Assembly: GCA_017540505.1 (NCBI GenBank)
Contig: JAFYAW010000030.1
Location: 1 to 64,000 of the forward strand
Direction: 5' to 3'
From: Bacteroidales bacterium
GTDB taxonomy: Bacteria > Bacteroidota > Bacteroidia > Bacteroidales > WCHB1-69
Length of the DNA stretch: 64,000 bases
The notes beneath the pieces were generated by a model. It was not told the origin of the DNA. It ran no database searches and saw only the letters and a program-made list of their open reading frames with translations. Each line of letters starts with the position of its first letter. Positions within the stretch are counted from its first letter, which is position 1. The position numbers and the translations under genes were made by a program. Below are positions 35,305 to 44,348 of this stretch, piece after piece.

Positions 35305-35835
35305 CTAAAGAACGGTTATCGTCATGGCGAGGGACTGCCTGCCTACAACGCGGTTGCCGTCGCCGGCAACGCCGTAGGCGAGGTAGGATGGGATGACCAA
35401 GCGGGCTTTGGCTCCGTGGCGGAGCATCTTCACGGCCTCGTGTAGGCCGTCAATCTCTTCCGAACGATCCACGGTGAACTGCTTCAGACCGTCGCTGTCG
35501 GAACAGTAGATCTGCTGGCCATCCAAAAGGAATGTCTGATAGTCCAGCGTCACCATGTCGCCCTCTTGGAAGCATTCGCCTTTTCCGGGTTCGAGAACCT
35601 CGATGTAAAGGCCAGTGCCGGTGCGCTGCATCTGCCACTGGTAGCGCTTGATGAACATTGCCATTTCCTCGTTTTCCCAGTGCAGGATCTTTTTGTTGCC
35701 CTCCACGTAGGGGGCGTATTTGTCCTCTTTGGGCTTCTGGTCGTTGGTGACCACCTCGCCGGTGGGACGGTTTCCGCAGCTGACGAGCAGCACGATACCG
35801 CCGAGAATCAGAGCCGAGAAGAGGTGTGTTTTCAT
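35305..35835 (-). CDS. FKBP-type peptidyl-prolyl isomerase lipoprotein
   Basis: A 176-residue lipoprotein. I chose the ATG at 35835, which gives a lipoprotein signal (FSALILGGIVLLVSC) with the acylated Cys near residue 20, and an ATGA overlap with the upstream DHH gene. The rest is an FKBP domain (YIEVLEPGKGECFQEGDMV, DGLHEAVKMLRHGAKARLVI, PSYLAYGVAGDGNRV). It resembles the GldI-type FKBP lipoproteins linked to gliding or T9SS in some Bacteroidota, but no other gld gene is nearby, so I leave the symbol blank. Confidence 0.86.
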   Translation of the reverse strand: MKTHLFSALILGGIVLLVSCGNRPTGEVVTNDQKPKEDKYAPYVEGNKKILHWENEEMAMFIKRYQWQMQRTGTGLYIEVLEPGKGECFQEGDMVTLDYQTFLLDGQQIYCSDSDGLKQFTVDRSEEIDGLHEAVKMLRHGAKARLVIPSYLAYGVAGDGNRVVGRQSLAMTITVL

Positions 35836-36860
35836 TTTTCGGATGCGGAAAGTTGGGCGTGGCATTCTTTGACTACTTTTTCGAAATAGGCAATGGCCTC
35901 TTGGATGGTCCCGTCGAAGAAGGCCCCGGCGGCATTGTGGTGTCCACCACCGTCAAAATACTTGCGGGCCAATAAGTTGACATCGATAAGGCCTTTGGAA
36001 CGGAAAGAGAAGCGGATACGGTTCTCGCGTTCGGTGAAAAAGGCCGTGTATTGTACCTTGTTGATGGAAAGGCCGTAGTTGACGAACCCCTCGGTGTCGC
36101 CGATTTGGAAGTTGTTGTCAGCCAAGTCTTTCTTGGTCAGATACATATAGGATGCGCCGTATTCCGGCATCACTTTGAGACGTTGGGATAGCGCCAGTCC
36201 GAGGAGGCGCATGCGGCTCTCGTTGTAGTTGTCATAGACCTTCCGGTGGATGGATTCGCCATTGATGCCGGAAGCGATGAGCTTGCCTAACACCTCGTAG
36301 GTGCCTGGCTGGTCGCAGGAGTAGGTTACGGAGCCGGTGTCGGTGATGATGCCGACGTATAGGGCCTCCGCAATCGGGCGCGTGAAGGATCGTTCCGGGG
36401 TGAGATGCCGGTACAGGAAGTCATAGACGAGCTCGGAGGCGGAACTGGTGTCTGGAGTGGAGTACATGACGTCGCATTGGATTTCGGGCTGCACGTGATG
36501 GTCGATGAGGATCTTGAACGCGGTCGATTTGCGGATGTTCTGCTCCAACTCCTGGCCGGCGCGGTGCGGCGCGTTCATGTCCACGATGAAGAGTATGTCG
36601 GCCTCCATGATGGCTGCGCGGGCTGTCTTCAGCTGCTTCTGCGCGACGATGATCTCCTCCGCACCCTCCATCCAGTGCAGGAAGTCGGGGAAGGCGTTGG
36701 GCGACACGACGGTAACCTCGTAGCCGTCGGCCTTGAAGTAGTGGTAGAGCGCCAGGGCACATCCTACAGCATCCCCGTCGGGATTGAAATGGAAGACGAT
36801 ACATATCTTCTTGGAAGCCGCCAGTGCTTCTTTAACTTTTTGAATGTCTTGTTTTTTCAA
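35832..36860 (-). CDS. DHH-family phosphoesterase (NrnA-like oligoribonuclease / pAp phosphatase)
   Basis: A 342-residue cytoplasmic phosphoesterase. The DHH domain has FHFNPDGDAVGCALALYHYF near residue 25, DILFIVDMNAPHR, and the signature ILIDHHVQPE near 120, then TDTGSVTYSCDQP. The C-terminal DHHA1 domain includes RSKGLIDVNLLARKYFDGG followed by GHHNAAG. NrnA-type enzymes degrade very short RNAs or cyclic-dinucleotide breakdown products and dephosphorylate pAp. It is first in a three-gene minus-strand operon with two FKBP isomerases; the functional link is not obvious. A promoter box sits 21 bases upstream. Confidence 0.93.
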   Translation of the reverse strand: MKKQDIQKVKEALAASKKICIVFHFNPDGDAVGCALALYHYFKADGYEVTVVSPNAFPDFLHWMEGAEEIIVAQKQLKTARAAIMEADILFIVDMNAPHRAGQELEQNIRKSTAFKILIDHHVQPEIQCDVMYSTPDTSSASELVYDFLYRHLTPERSFTRPIAEALYVGIITDTGSVTYSCDQPGTYEVLGKLIASGINGESIHRKVYDNYNESRMRLLGLALSQRLKVMPEYGASYMYLTKKDLADNNFQIGDTEGFVNYGLSINKVQYTAFFTERENRIRFSFRSKGLIDVNLLARKYFDGGGHHNAAGAFFDGTIQEAIAYFEKVVKECHAQLSASEK

Positions 36861-36880
36861 AGCATTTTGGTTTGAGCGTG

Positions 36881-36888
36881 CAAAAGTA
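36881..36888 (-). promoter_or_regulatory. -7 box for the DHH/FKBP operon
   Basis: The minus strand reads TACTTTTG 20 bases upstream of the ATG at 36860. Confidence 0.6.
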
Positions 36889-36901
36889 CAAAAAAAAGTG
36901 T

Positions 36902-36909
36902 TATTTTTG
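36902..36909 (+). promoter_or_regulatory. -7 box for the TolC-family gene
   Basis: TATTTTTG lies 38 bases before the ATG at 36948 and is divergent to the box at 36881-36888. Confidence 0.6.
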
Positions 36910-36947
36910 CGGCTTATTAAAATAAGGTTGAAATTAATCGTAACAGT

Positions 36948-38204
36948 ATGAAGGGACTATACTTGCTGATTCTGTTCCTGTGCCTCGTCTTCCCGATTTC
37001 CGCCCAGCAGACGGTCACTATTGAGGAGTGCCAGCAGTGGGCCATCGCGCAAACGTCGGCCAGTGTCCAGAAGAATCTCAACGAGCAGATCCTCAAGACC
37101 AATCTCAACAACGCAGCCTCACACCTTTTCCCGAAGCTCTCCATTAACGGCCGCTTCTCGTACGAGTCGGCGGAGGTGCCTGACATATACCCGTTTGACG
37201 AACAAACTTTGTTGGCCAAGATGCAGTACCATATCGGCATGGATCTGGAGCAAACGCTGTTCGACGGCTGCCGCATGTTTTACGGACGGCGGTTTGCCAC
37301 CCTGCAGAACGATGCCGAAATCCTGAAAATCGAACTGTCGATGAATGAGATGAAGGCTAACGTCATCAACCTCTATTTGAATTTGCTGATTTTGGACAAA
37401 CAATTGGGCATTATTGAAAATGTGCAGAGTACGTTCAAAGACCAGATCCAGCAGCTGCAGGTCTTGCTCAAGGAGGGCGTCATCATGCAGAACACCCTCT
37501 CCCAGATGGAGTTGGAGGACCTTAAAATCCAGCAGCAGCACGATGAGCTTGTGGCCAAGCGCGAATCCATCATATCTTCGTTGTCCATCCTGACAGGCCG
37601 AGACCTTTCCAATGCACAATTTGCCGTGCCGCAGCTTCCCGGGGTTGACACCTCGGCAAACTCGTCCCGCCTTGAGTTCGAGATTTTTGAGAACCAGACC
37701 AAACAGATGGATTTCCAACGGAAGCTGCATTTCTCCAGTAGCCTTCCTAAAATCGCCCTCTTCGCTACTGGCGGCTATGGTCGTCCCGACTACCAGTTCT
37801 ACTTCAGCCGTCCCGACTGGTACTACATGGCTGGCGTAACCCTGCGCGTGCCGCTCATCGACTGGGCCAAGACCTCCGGGTTGGGAAAGGTGATTGAAAT
37901 CCAAAAGGAGATTCTGCAGAGCCAGGAGTCTGACTTCAAGAAATCCAACCAGATAGCCATCCAAGACAAGCTGAATGAAATACGACGGATTGAAAAGCTG
38001 CTGGAATTGGATCAGGCCATCACGGAGAAATACAAGGCGGTGACCAAGAGCTATTCTAGCCAGCTGATGAATGGTACCATTACGGTTATCGATTATATCC
38101 GCCAGCATAATGATGAAGTTCAATCTCTTATGAATCAAGAGGTTCACAATATACAGCTGATTAAGGCGAAATATGAATTGCTGGCGTTGAAAGGACAGCT
38201 ATAG
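36948..38204 (+). CDS. TolC-family outer-membrane efflux protein
   Basis: A 418-residue outer-membrane factor. The signal peptide (KGLYLLILFLCLVFPISAQ) is followed by TVTIEECQQWAIAQTSASV, the usual TolC/OEP opening. Two internal halves each show long helices (NAASHLFPKLSINGRFSYES; the repeat KLHFSSSLPKIALFATGGYG) separated by strands, with a conserved YYMAGVTLRVPLIDW segment. It would form a trimeric channel-tunnel for tripartite export. The adaptor (HlyD-like) and inner-membrane pump usually adjacent are absent. The next genes are rnfD-G-E-A. Confidence 0.9.
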   Translation: MKGLYLLILFLCLVFPISAQQTVTIEECQQWAIAQTSASVQKNLNEQILKTNLNNAASHLFPKLSINGRFSYESAEVPDIYPFDEQTLLAKMQYHIGMDLEQTLFDGCRMFYGRRFATLQNDAEILKIELSMNEMKANVINLYLNLLILDKQLGIIENVQSTFKDQIQQLQVLLKEGVIMQNTLSQMELEDLKIQQQHDELVAKRESIISSLSILTGRDLSNAQFAVPQLPGVDTSANSSRLEFEIFENQTKQMDFQRKLHFSSSLPKIALFATGGYGRPDYQFYFSRPDWYYMAGVTLRVPLIDWAKTSGLGKVIEIQKEILQSQESDFKKSNQIAIQDKLNEIRRIEKLLELDQAITEKYKAVTKSYSSQLMNGTITVIDYIRQHNDEVQSLMNQEVHNIQLIKAKYELLALKGQL

Positions 38205-38206
38205 TA

Positions 38207-38240
38207 TAAAGTTTAGAGTTGAGAGTGTAGAGTTTAGAGA
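38207..38240. repeat. Low-complexity AGAGTTTAGAG-type direct repeat
   Basis: The 59-bp gap between the TolC gene and rnfD is largely GTTTAGAGTTGAGAGTG repeated in diverged form. Such short AT/GA repeats are common between genes in this group. No promoter box is evident. Confidence 0.5.
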
Positions 38241-38263
38241 TAATATTTTAAAAGTTACGATAA

Positions 38264-39223
38264 ATGAACAGATTATTAAACGTTTCCGGTTCGCCCCATG
38301 TTCATAGCGATGACACCGTGCAGAAAATCATGTGGTCGGTTGTTGTCGCCCTGATACCGGCATTTTTGGTGTCCGTCTTCTATTTCGGACTGCCTGTAAT
38401 CATTCTCACAGTGGTGTCTGTGGGATGCTGTGTCTTGTTTGAGTACCTGATTCAGCGTTTCATGCTGAAGCAGAAGCCCACCGTCAGCGATGGTTCGGCG
38501 GTAGTGACGGGTATGCTGCTCGCATTCAACGTGCCCGCCAACCTGCCAATTTGGATGATGGTGGTGGGTGCGATTGTGGCTATCGGCATCGCCAAAATGC
38601 CCTTTGGCGGCCTCGGACACAACCCCTTCAACCCGGCACTCGTGGCCCGTGTGTTCCTGCTCATCGCCTTCCCGGTGGCTATGACTACCTGGCCGGTGCC
38701 CACCCCGATTTGGAGCTTTGGTGCCGATGTGGTGACAGGGCCCACGCCGCTCGGCATCCTGAAAGAGGGTGCCAATGTGGAGATGCCCACCTATATGAAC
38801 ATGCTTATCGGCCAGATGGGCGGCAGCTTCGGCGAAGTCTCTGCCATCGCCCTTCTGATCGGTGCCATCTTCCTCCTGTGGAAGCGCATCATCACTTGGC
38901 ACATTCCCGTGGCCTTCATCCTGACGGTCTTCGTAGTGGCCGGCATCTTCTGGCTGGTGGATCCCACCCAATATGCCAACCCGTTCTTCCATCTCCTCAC
39001 GGGCGGCCTTATCTTGGGTGCCTGCTTCATGGCCACCGATATGGTGACCTCCCCGACATCTCCAGTGGGCATGCTCATCTTCGGCTGTGGCTGCGGTCTG
39101 CTTACCATCATCATCCGTCTCTTCGGAGCGTATCCGGAAGGTGTATCCTTCTCCATCCTGCTGATGAATGCGTTAGTGCCGCTCATCAACCGCTGGTTTG
39201 TTCCCAAAACGTTTGCCAAATAA
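38264..39223 (+). CDS. rnfD: Rnf electron transport complex subunit RnfD
   Basis: A 319-residue integral membrane subunit of the Rnf complex, which couples electron flow between ferredoxin and NAD to ion transport. It begins RLLNVSGSPHVHSDDTVQK and has about nine membrane segments; VVTGPTPLGILKEG provides the threonine used for covalent FMN attachment in RnfD/NqrB. Other signatures are MPFGGLGHNPFNPALVAR and CFMATDMVTSPTSPVG. NqrB is the alternative paralogue but is longer. Subunits G, E and A follow; B and C, normally first, are not present. Confidence 0.95.
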   Translation: MNRLLNVSGSPHVHSDDTVQKIMWSVVVALIPAFLVSVFYFGLPVIILTVVSVGCCVLFEYLIQRFMLKQKPTVSDGSAVVTGMLLAFNVPANLPIWMMVVGAIVAIGIAKMPFGGLGHNPFNPALVARVFLLIAFPVAMTTWPVPTPIWSFGADVVTGPTPLGILKEGANVEMPTYMNMLIGQMGGSFGEVSAIALLIGAIFLLWKRIITWHIPVAFILTVFVVAGIFWLVDPTQYANPFFHLLTGGLILGACFMATDMVTSPTSPVGMLIFGCGCGLLTIIIRLFGAYPEGVSFSILLMNALVPLINRWFVPKTFAK

Positions 39224-39241
39224 CCATAAAACCTATTGATT

Positions 39242-39829
39242 ATGACAGCTAAGAAAGAATCATTGTTACGACTGGTGGTGGTGCTGACCGCGATAGCCTT
39301 GGTGGCCGGTCTGGCTCTTACCGGTGTCTATGCCCTCACCAAAGATCCTATCGAGACGGCACAGGCAGCAAAGAAACAAGAAGCTTTGAATAAGGTGCTT
39401 CCCGGTTTTAAGGGTGAAATAAAGGATATAACAACTAAAGATGCCGATGGCGAGGATATTCTGGTCCATCTGGCCGTCAACCCCGACGGCTCTCTCTTTG
39501 GGGCGGGCGTGGAGACCTACACGAAAAAGGCCTTCGCCGGACGCTTCGACCTGATGGTCGGTTTTGACAACACAGGCACCATCCTGAACACGGAGGTGAT
39601 TAAAGCTGGAGAAACCCCCGGTCTGGGTGATAAGATCAACAAAGACAAGAGCGATTTCGCACTCCAGTTCAGCAATCGCAACCCCAAGGATTTCAAGTTG
39701 GTTGTGAAGAAAGACGGTGGCGATGTGGATGCTATCACGGCGGCCACCATCTCGTCTCGCGCCTATTGCGATGCCGTGCAACGCGCCTACGATGTTTTTA
39801 TGAAAGTAAAGGAGGATTATCATGAGTAA
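39242..39829 (+). CDS. rnfG: Rnf electron transport complex subunit RnfG
   Basis: A 195-residue subunit with one N-terminal membrane segment (LVVVLTAIALVAGLALTGVY) and an extracytoplasmic FMN-binding domain. The covalent FMN threonine is expected in DVDAITAATISSRA near the C terminus. Upstream GETPGLGDKINKDKSDF is also typical. I chose ATG 39242; TTG 39236 is in frame but unlikely. It sits between rnfD and rnfE and overlaps rnfE by eight bases, so the four genes are one transcript. Confidence 0.93.
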   Translation: MTAKKESLLRLVVVLTAIALVAGLALTGVYALTKDPIETAQAAKKQEALNKVLPGFKGEIKDITTKDADGEDILVHLAVNPDGSLFGAGVETYTKKAFAGRFDLMVGFDNTGTILNTEVIKAGETPGLGDKINKDKSDFALQFSNRNPKDFKLVVKKDGGDVDAITAATISSRAYCDAVQRAYDVFMKVKEDYHE

Positions 39830-40445
39830 AATAAAGATTTTAACCAAAGGTTTCTTCAAGGAGAACCCGAGTCTTATCTTGGTGCTCGGCATGTGTCCCA
39901 CATTGGCCGTCACCACCTCTGTGAACAACGCCCTGGGTATGGGTGCTGCCACAACCTTCGTGCTGCTGATGTCCAACATCATCATCTCCCTGCTGAAAAA
40001 TGTGATTCCCGACAAGGTGCGTATCCCGTGCTTTATCGTGATTATCGCCACCTTCGTGAGTATGGTGGATCTGATTATCCAAGGCTTTGTGCCCGCTCTT
40101 TCCGAAAGTCTCGGTGTCTTCATCCCCTTGATTGTGGTCAACTGCATCGTGCTGGGTCGTGCCGAGGCCTTCGCCAGCAAGAACACGGTTTTTGACTCCA
40201 TGCTCGACGGACTGGGCATGGGCATCGGTTTCACCATCTCGCTGGTGCTGATCGCCGCCGTGCGCGAGGTGCTGGGTGCAGGCTCTTTCATGGGCTGGCA
40301 GTTCATCCCCTCCGACTACAACATCCTCATCTTCGTGCTCGCTCCGGGCGCATTCCTCGTACTTGGCTTTATCATGGCATTGGTGCGCCATTGCGTCAAT
40401 AAGGTGGAGGAAAAACGTAAGAGTAAAATGTGTGCCACGAAATAG
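39822..40445 (+). CDS. rnfE: Rnf electron transport complex subunit RnfE
   Basis: A 207-residue membrane subunit with six hydrophobic segments. It opens KILTKGFFKENPSLILVLGM and has CPTLAVTTSVNNALGMG with the conserved cysteine near residue 25, and NCIVLGRAEAFASKN with a second cysteine; these bind the intramembrane iron-sulfur site shared with RnfA. It overlaps rnfG by eight bases and precedes rnfA by 51 bases. Length and motifs are normal. Confidence 0.94.
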   Translation: MSKIKILTKGFFKENPSLILVLGMCPTLAVTTSVNNALGMGAATTFVLLMSNIIISLLKNVIPDKVRIPCFIVIIATFVSMVDLIIQGFVPALSESLGVFIPLIVVNCIVLGRAEAFASKNTVFDSMLDGLGMGIGFTISLVLIAAVREVLGAGSFMGWQFIPSDYNILIFVLAPGAFLVLGFIMALVRHCVNKVEEKRKSKMCATK

Positions 40446-40496
40446 TCTCAAAGCGTTACAAACATTATAACAGTATAATTACAAACATTACTTGTC

Positions 40497-41087
40497 ATGG
40501 AATATATTTTATTGTTAATAGGAGCTGTTTTAGTTAACAACATCATCTTGGTGCAGTTCCTCGGTATTTGTCCATTCTTAGGTGTCTCCAGTAAGGTGAA
40601 CACGGCCTTGGGTATGGGCGTGGCGGTCATCTTCGTGATGACGTTAGCCACCCTTGTCACCTCCACGTTGCAGAAATATGTGCTGGTGCCGCTCAACATC
40701 ACCTTCTTGCAGACCATCGTCTTCATTCTGGTGATTGCTTCTCTGGTGCAGATGGTGGAAATCATCCTGAAGAAGATGAGCCCCTCCCTGTATAAGGCTC
40801 TTGGCGTGTATCTGCCCCTGATTACGACGAACTGCGCCGTGTTAGGTATCGCCATCAAAGTGACCGAGCAGCCCATCATCGCCGCCCACGGCTTTTCGAT
40901 TATCGACAGCACGATCTACTCTATCTTCATCGCTATCGGCTTCACGGTAGCCATCGTGATTTTCGCTGGTCTGCGTGAGCAATTGGAGCTGGTCTCCATT
41001 CCGAAGGGGATGAAGGGCGTGCCAATCTCGCTGATCACCGCTGGTATTCTGGCTATGGCTTTCATGGGTTTCTCCAACCTTGTTTAA
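40497..41087 (+). CDS. rnfA: Rnf electron transport complex subunit RnfA
   Basis: A 196-residue membrane subunit, paralogous to RnfE with inverted topology. It opens EYILLLIGAVLVNNIILVQ and has FLGICPFLGVSSKVNTALGM, with the conserved Cys near residue 25, and LPLITTNCAVLGIAI with the second Cys. It is last in the D-G-E-A run. No rnfB follows, in contrast to the enterobacterial order, so the electron-input subunits must be elsewhere or missing. Confidence 0.95.
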   Translation: MEYILLLIGAVLVNNIILVQFLGICPFLGVSSKVNTALGMGVAVIFVMTLATLVTSTLQKYVLVPLNITFLQTIVFILVIASLVQMVEIILKKMSPSLYKALGVYLPLITTNCAVLGIAIKVTEQPIIAAHGFSIIDSTIYSIFIAIGFTVAIVIFAGLREQLELVSIPKGMKGVPISLITAGILAMAFMGFSNLV

Positions 41088-41138
41088 TAGACATATATTA
41101 TTATTGTATAAATCTGTAACATAAAGAAAGGAAAGATA

Positions 41139-42284
41139 ATGCTGGTTTCTCCCTCGAAGACTCGTAAACCCTTATTATTTATACAGATAGCCCTTCTTTA
41201 TTGTTCCGTTTCTGATGATTTGTATGCCCAAAAGGATTCCGTCCCCCTCTTCACGACGTTGCGTATGGAGGTGCGGGCGGATTTCAGTTTCCAGCATCCG
41301 ATGACGCGGTTTGCGGATGGAAGCCTGGAACATGGCGAGGATGCATATGGCTTCGCCGGCAAATATTTCAACATCCATGTGGGCGGCAATATCGGGAAGA
41401 AGGTCTCCTATTATTTCCGTCAGCGCGTGGTGGCCAACCCGGGCAGCGTACGTTTTTTCGACAACACCGACTTCCTATACATCAACTACGCCATCAATCC
41501 CAACTGGAGCCTGCGTTTTGGCAAGGAGGCTTTGGCGGTGGGCGGTTTCGAGTATGACGCCGCCCCGATTGACGTGCTCTTCTGCTCCTACTATTGGGAC
41601 AATTTCTACTGCTTCCAGTTGGCGGCCTCGGGTGCGTACCACACCCGCGACGGCAAGCACTCCATCATCGCGCAGGTGGGCGCGTCGCCGTATCTCCATT
41701 ACGGCTCCTTCTATAAGAATTCGCTGATGAGCTACAATCTGATGTGGTCCGGCAACTTCGGCCATTTCCAGACGCTGTATTCCATCAATATGTTCGAGCG
41801 GGAACGAGGCAAGTTTATGAATTATATTGCCTTGGGAAACAAGCTCAAGTTCAAGAAATGGGACTTGTATGTGGACTTGATCCATCATGCCACCCATGTG
41901 GGCCAGCTGATGCGGGATTTTGCTGTAATCAGCTGTGCCAATGTCTATTTTAACGATTATGTAAACCTTTTTGTTAAAGGTGGCTACGAGCAGAATTTCG
42001 ACAGGGACGAGATTCTCCATTATCGGAATACGGAGGAGTTGTGGGACTGCCTGGCCCTCCCCGGACAGCAGTATTTCTTCGGAGGGTTGGGTGTGGAGAT
42101 TCGGCCTAAGGCGTGCCCCGACATCCGTATCCATGCCTTTGCGGCGGATTTCTGCACACGGGACTATGCGCAGCCTATCGCTGCCGACCTGTCGGATGCG
42201 GATGTTGCGACGCAGCACGGCGTGACAGCCAATGTGGGCCTTACCTGGAATATTAACTTTTTAAAATATCTTCAAAAACAATGA
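41139..42284 (+). CDS. Outer-membrane porin-like beta barrel
   Basis: A 381-residue exported barrel. The N terminus (SKTRKPLLFIQIALLYCSVS) is an atypical signal peptide ending DDLYAQKD. The mature part has the repeated aromatic strands of OprO/OprP-type porins: YFNIHVGGNIGKKVSYYFRQ, FLYINYAINPNWSLRFGKEA, and a final VTANVGLTWNINFLKYLQ. It overlaps the next gene by four bases (ATGA), so it is co-transcribed with the membrane protein and 5'-nucleotidase-like gene. An uptake role for phosphate-containing compounds is inferred from that context. Confidence 0.72.
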   Translation: MLVSPSKTRKPLLFIQIALLYCSVSDDLYAQKDSVPLFTTLRMEVRADFSFQHPMTRFADGSLEHGEDAYGFAGKYFNIHVGGNIGKKVSYYFRQRVVANPGSVRFFDNTDFLYINYAINPNWSLRFGKEALAVGGFEYDAAPIDVLFCSYYWDNFYCFQLAASGAYHTRDGKHSIIAQVGASPYLHYGSFYKNSLMSYNLMWSGNFGHFQTLYSINMFERERGKFMNYIALGNKLKFKKWDLYVDLIHHATHVGQLMRDFAVISCANVYFNDYVNLFVKGGYEQNFDRDEILHYRNTEELWDCLALPGQQYFFGGLGVEIRPKACPDIRIHAFAADFCTRDYAQPIAADLSDADVATQHGVTANVGLTWNINFLKYLQKQ

Positions 42285-43513
42285 AAATCTTATCTCGGAG
42301 TCGGAAGAAGAGCTTCCAGTATGCCCAGACCGTAGAACGGTGGTTTGCGCATATTGAGAAGATGTTCAAGCTCAAGAATCCCTTGCGGTTCACGAGCAAG
42401 CGTTCCATAGAGGCTTTTTTGTTCTTGGTGCTCTTTGTCGGATTCTTCTTCGGCCTTTCGTATAAAATGACGTTGCCGATGATGCTCAACACCTTCATGC
42501 AGACGGCCTATCACCTTCTGCTGGAGACGGTTTTCTATATCATGGCTATCTGTGTGCTGATGGGTGCCATCAGTAAGTTGCTGACGGAATTCGGCGTGGT
42601 GCGTTTGATGGAGAATATCCTGCGTCCCTTCATGAAGCCTCTGTACAACCTGCCCGGCGTGGCCGCGTTGGGTGCGGTGATGACCTTTTTGAGCGACAAT
42701 CCCGCCATCATCACGCTCTCCAAGGACAAGAATTTCAGCCGTTATTTCAAGAAATACCAGCTGGTCTCGCTGACCAATTTCGGTACGGCGTTCGGGATGG
42801 GATTGGTGGTGCTGGCCTTCATGACGGGTCTCGGCTATGGCAAGGGCTCTCTGGTTGGAATCTGCGGTGCGGTTATCGGAAGCATTGTTTCCACCCGCCT
42901 GATGCAGCGTTCTATCCTGAAAGCCTATCCGGAAATGGATGTCCCCGTTGCCGAAGAGTCCGGCGACGAGCAGCAGATATCCTTCAAGAGCGAAGGTTCC
43001 GTCTTCATGCGTTTCCTGAACTCCATATTGGATGGTGGCAAGGACGGTGTTGGCATCGGAGTGGCCATCATTCCCGGCGTGCTGGTGATTTCCACCCTCG
43101 TGATGATGCTCACATTCGGGCCCGGAGAGGGTGGTGCTTATACGGGTTCCGCATACGAGGGCGTTCCTGTAATCACCTGGGCAGCGGACAAGATCAACTT
43201 CGTTTTCCGCTGGCTCTTTGGCTTCATGAATCCGGAACTCATCTCGTTCCCCATTACTGCGCTCGGTGCGGTGGGGGCTGCCTTGGGCTTGGTGCCGAGA
43301 TTTGTGGCACAGGGCATCATCGACAACAATGCCATCGCCGTGTTCACCGCCATGGGCATGTGCTGGAGCGGATTCCTCAGCACCCATACGGCTATGTTGG
43401 ATTCGCTGGGATACCGCAAGCTGATATCCAAGGCCATCGTGGCGCATACAATCGGCGGTCTCTGCGCCGGTATTGCCGCCCATTGGCTCTTTGTGTTGAT
43501 TTCGTTGATTTAA
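42281..43513 (+). CDS. Polytopic membrane protein, nucleoside-recognition (Gate)-like
   Basis: A 410-residue inner-membrane protein with about nine hydrophobic segments. It includes LMENILRPFMKPLYNLPGVA, then ALGAVMTFLSDNPAIITLSK and NFGTAFGMGLVVLAFMTGLG, and in the second half a related pattern (LGAVGAALGLVPRFVAQG, AMGMCWSGFLSTHTAMLDSL). This fits the nucleoside-recognition/Gate superfamily related to spore-maturation and CD0519-type proteins; substrate is not established for these. A soluble loop lies near residues 215-245. It overlaps the porin-like gene by four bases and precedes the 5'-nucleotidase-like gene by seven. Confidence 0.65.
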   Translation: MKILSRSRKKSFQYAQTVERWFAHIEKMFKLKNPLRFTSKRSIEAFLFLVLFVGFFFGLSYKMTLPMMLNTFMQTAYHLLLETVFYIMAICVLMGAISKLLTEFGVVRLMENILRPFMKPLYNLPGVAALGAVMTFLSDNPAIITLSKDKNFSRYFKKYQLVSLTNFGTAFGMGLVVLAFMTGLGYGKGSLVGICGAVIGSIVSTRLMQRSILKAYPEMDVPVAEESGDEQQISFKSEGSVFMRFLNSILDGGKDGVGIGVAIIPGVLVISTLVMMLTFGPGEGGAYTGSAYEGVPVITWAADKINFVFRWLFGFMNPELISFPITALGAVGAALGLVPRFVAQGIIDNNAIAVFTAMGMCWSGFLSTHTAMLDSLGYRKLISKAIVAHTIGGLCAGIAAHWLFVLISLI

Positions 43514-43520
43514 AAATAGG

Positions 43521-44327
43521 ATGAGAAAATATAGCGTACTCCTTCTTCTGATATTTCTGACGGTTGTGGGTGGTCTGTATGCGCAGAAACGCGAGCTGGT
43601 TATTCTGCACACCAACGACACCCACAGTCAGATTGAGCCTTATACGTATAAGGCGGATACTAATGTGGGCGGCTACTTGCGGCGCGAGGCACTGGTGCGC
43701 GAAGTGCGGCAGCAGCATCCGAATGTGCTGCTGGTGGATGCCGGCGACTTCTCCCAAGGCACGCCCTATTTCAACTTCTATAAGGGGTATGTGGAACTGC
43801 ATCTGATGAATGAGATGGGTTATGATGCGGTGACCTTGGGAAACCATGAGTTTGACAACGGAAGCGCCGCTCTGGCCAAACGTCTGAAAAAAGCCCGCTT
43901 TGCCACCGTATGTGCCAACTATGAGTTTAAAAACAAGTCACTTGCCAAGGTGGTGAAACCATACGTTATCGTGGAGCGGGGTGGCTTGAAAATCGGCATT
44001 TTCGGTCTGTTGGTGGATGTGGGTCCGCTTGTTGCCCCCGACAATTCCAAGGATCTGGTCTATCACGATCCGGTGGAGCCCGCCCGCAAGGTCGTGGCCG
44101 AACTCAAAAGTCAAGGTTGTGATCTGATTGTCTGCCTGTCACATCTCGGGGTGGAGGAGCATACGATGAATGATTTCAAGCTCGCTGAACAGGTGGACGG
44201 TATAGATGTGATCGTGGGTGGCCATTCCCATAAGGAGTTTGCACAACCGAAGATGGTCAAGAATACACGGATTTGCCAGATGACGAATCGCGGAAAATGT
44301 GTCGGACAAATGATTATCCAGTTTTAA
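43521..44327 (+). CDS. 5'-nucleotidase-type metallophosphatase, N-terminal domain only
   Basis: A 268-residue exported protein. The signal peptide (KYSVLLLLIFLTVVGGLYAQ) precedes a calcineurin-like metallophosphatase domain with all metal motifs: VILHTNDTHSQIEP, LLVDAGDFSQGTPYFN, AVTLGNHEFDNG, IVCLSHLGVEEH and VIVGGHSHKEF. It would hydrolyse nucleotides or sugar nucleotides outside the inner membrane. Full-length UshA-type enzymes carry a C-terminal substrate-recognition domain of about 200 residues; this protein stops after the metallophosphatase domain and no gene for the missing half is adjacent. Bacteroidota often split the two domains. Confidence 0.9.
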   Translation: MRKYSVLLLLIFLTVVGGLYAQKRELVILHTNDTHSQIEPYTYKADTNVGGYLRREALVREVRQQHPNVLLVDAGDFSQGTPYFNFYKGYVELHLMNEMGYDAVTLGNHEFDNGSAALAKRLKKARFATVCANYEFKNKSLAKVVKPYVIVERGGLKIGIFGLLVDVGPLVAPDNSKDLVYHDPVEPARKVVAELKSQGCDLIVCLSHLGVEEHTMNDFKLAEQVDGIDVIVGGHSHKEFAQPKMVKNTRICQMTNRGKCVGQMIIQF

Positions 44328-44348
44328 TAGGGGAGAAAACAATAGTAT

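Noticed and set aside
36948-38204. TolC gene as an Rnf component
   Set aside because: The protein has clear outer-membrane efflux features and nothing resembling RnfB or RnfC; adjacency alone does not make it an Rnf subunit.
42290-43621. 443-codon open frame on the minus strand
   Set aside because: It is fully antisense to the membrane protein at 42281-43513 and reads as His/Glu/Gln-rich low-complexity peptide; it is a shadow of GC-rich codons.
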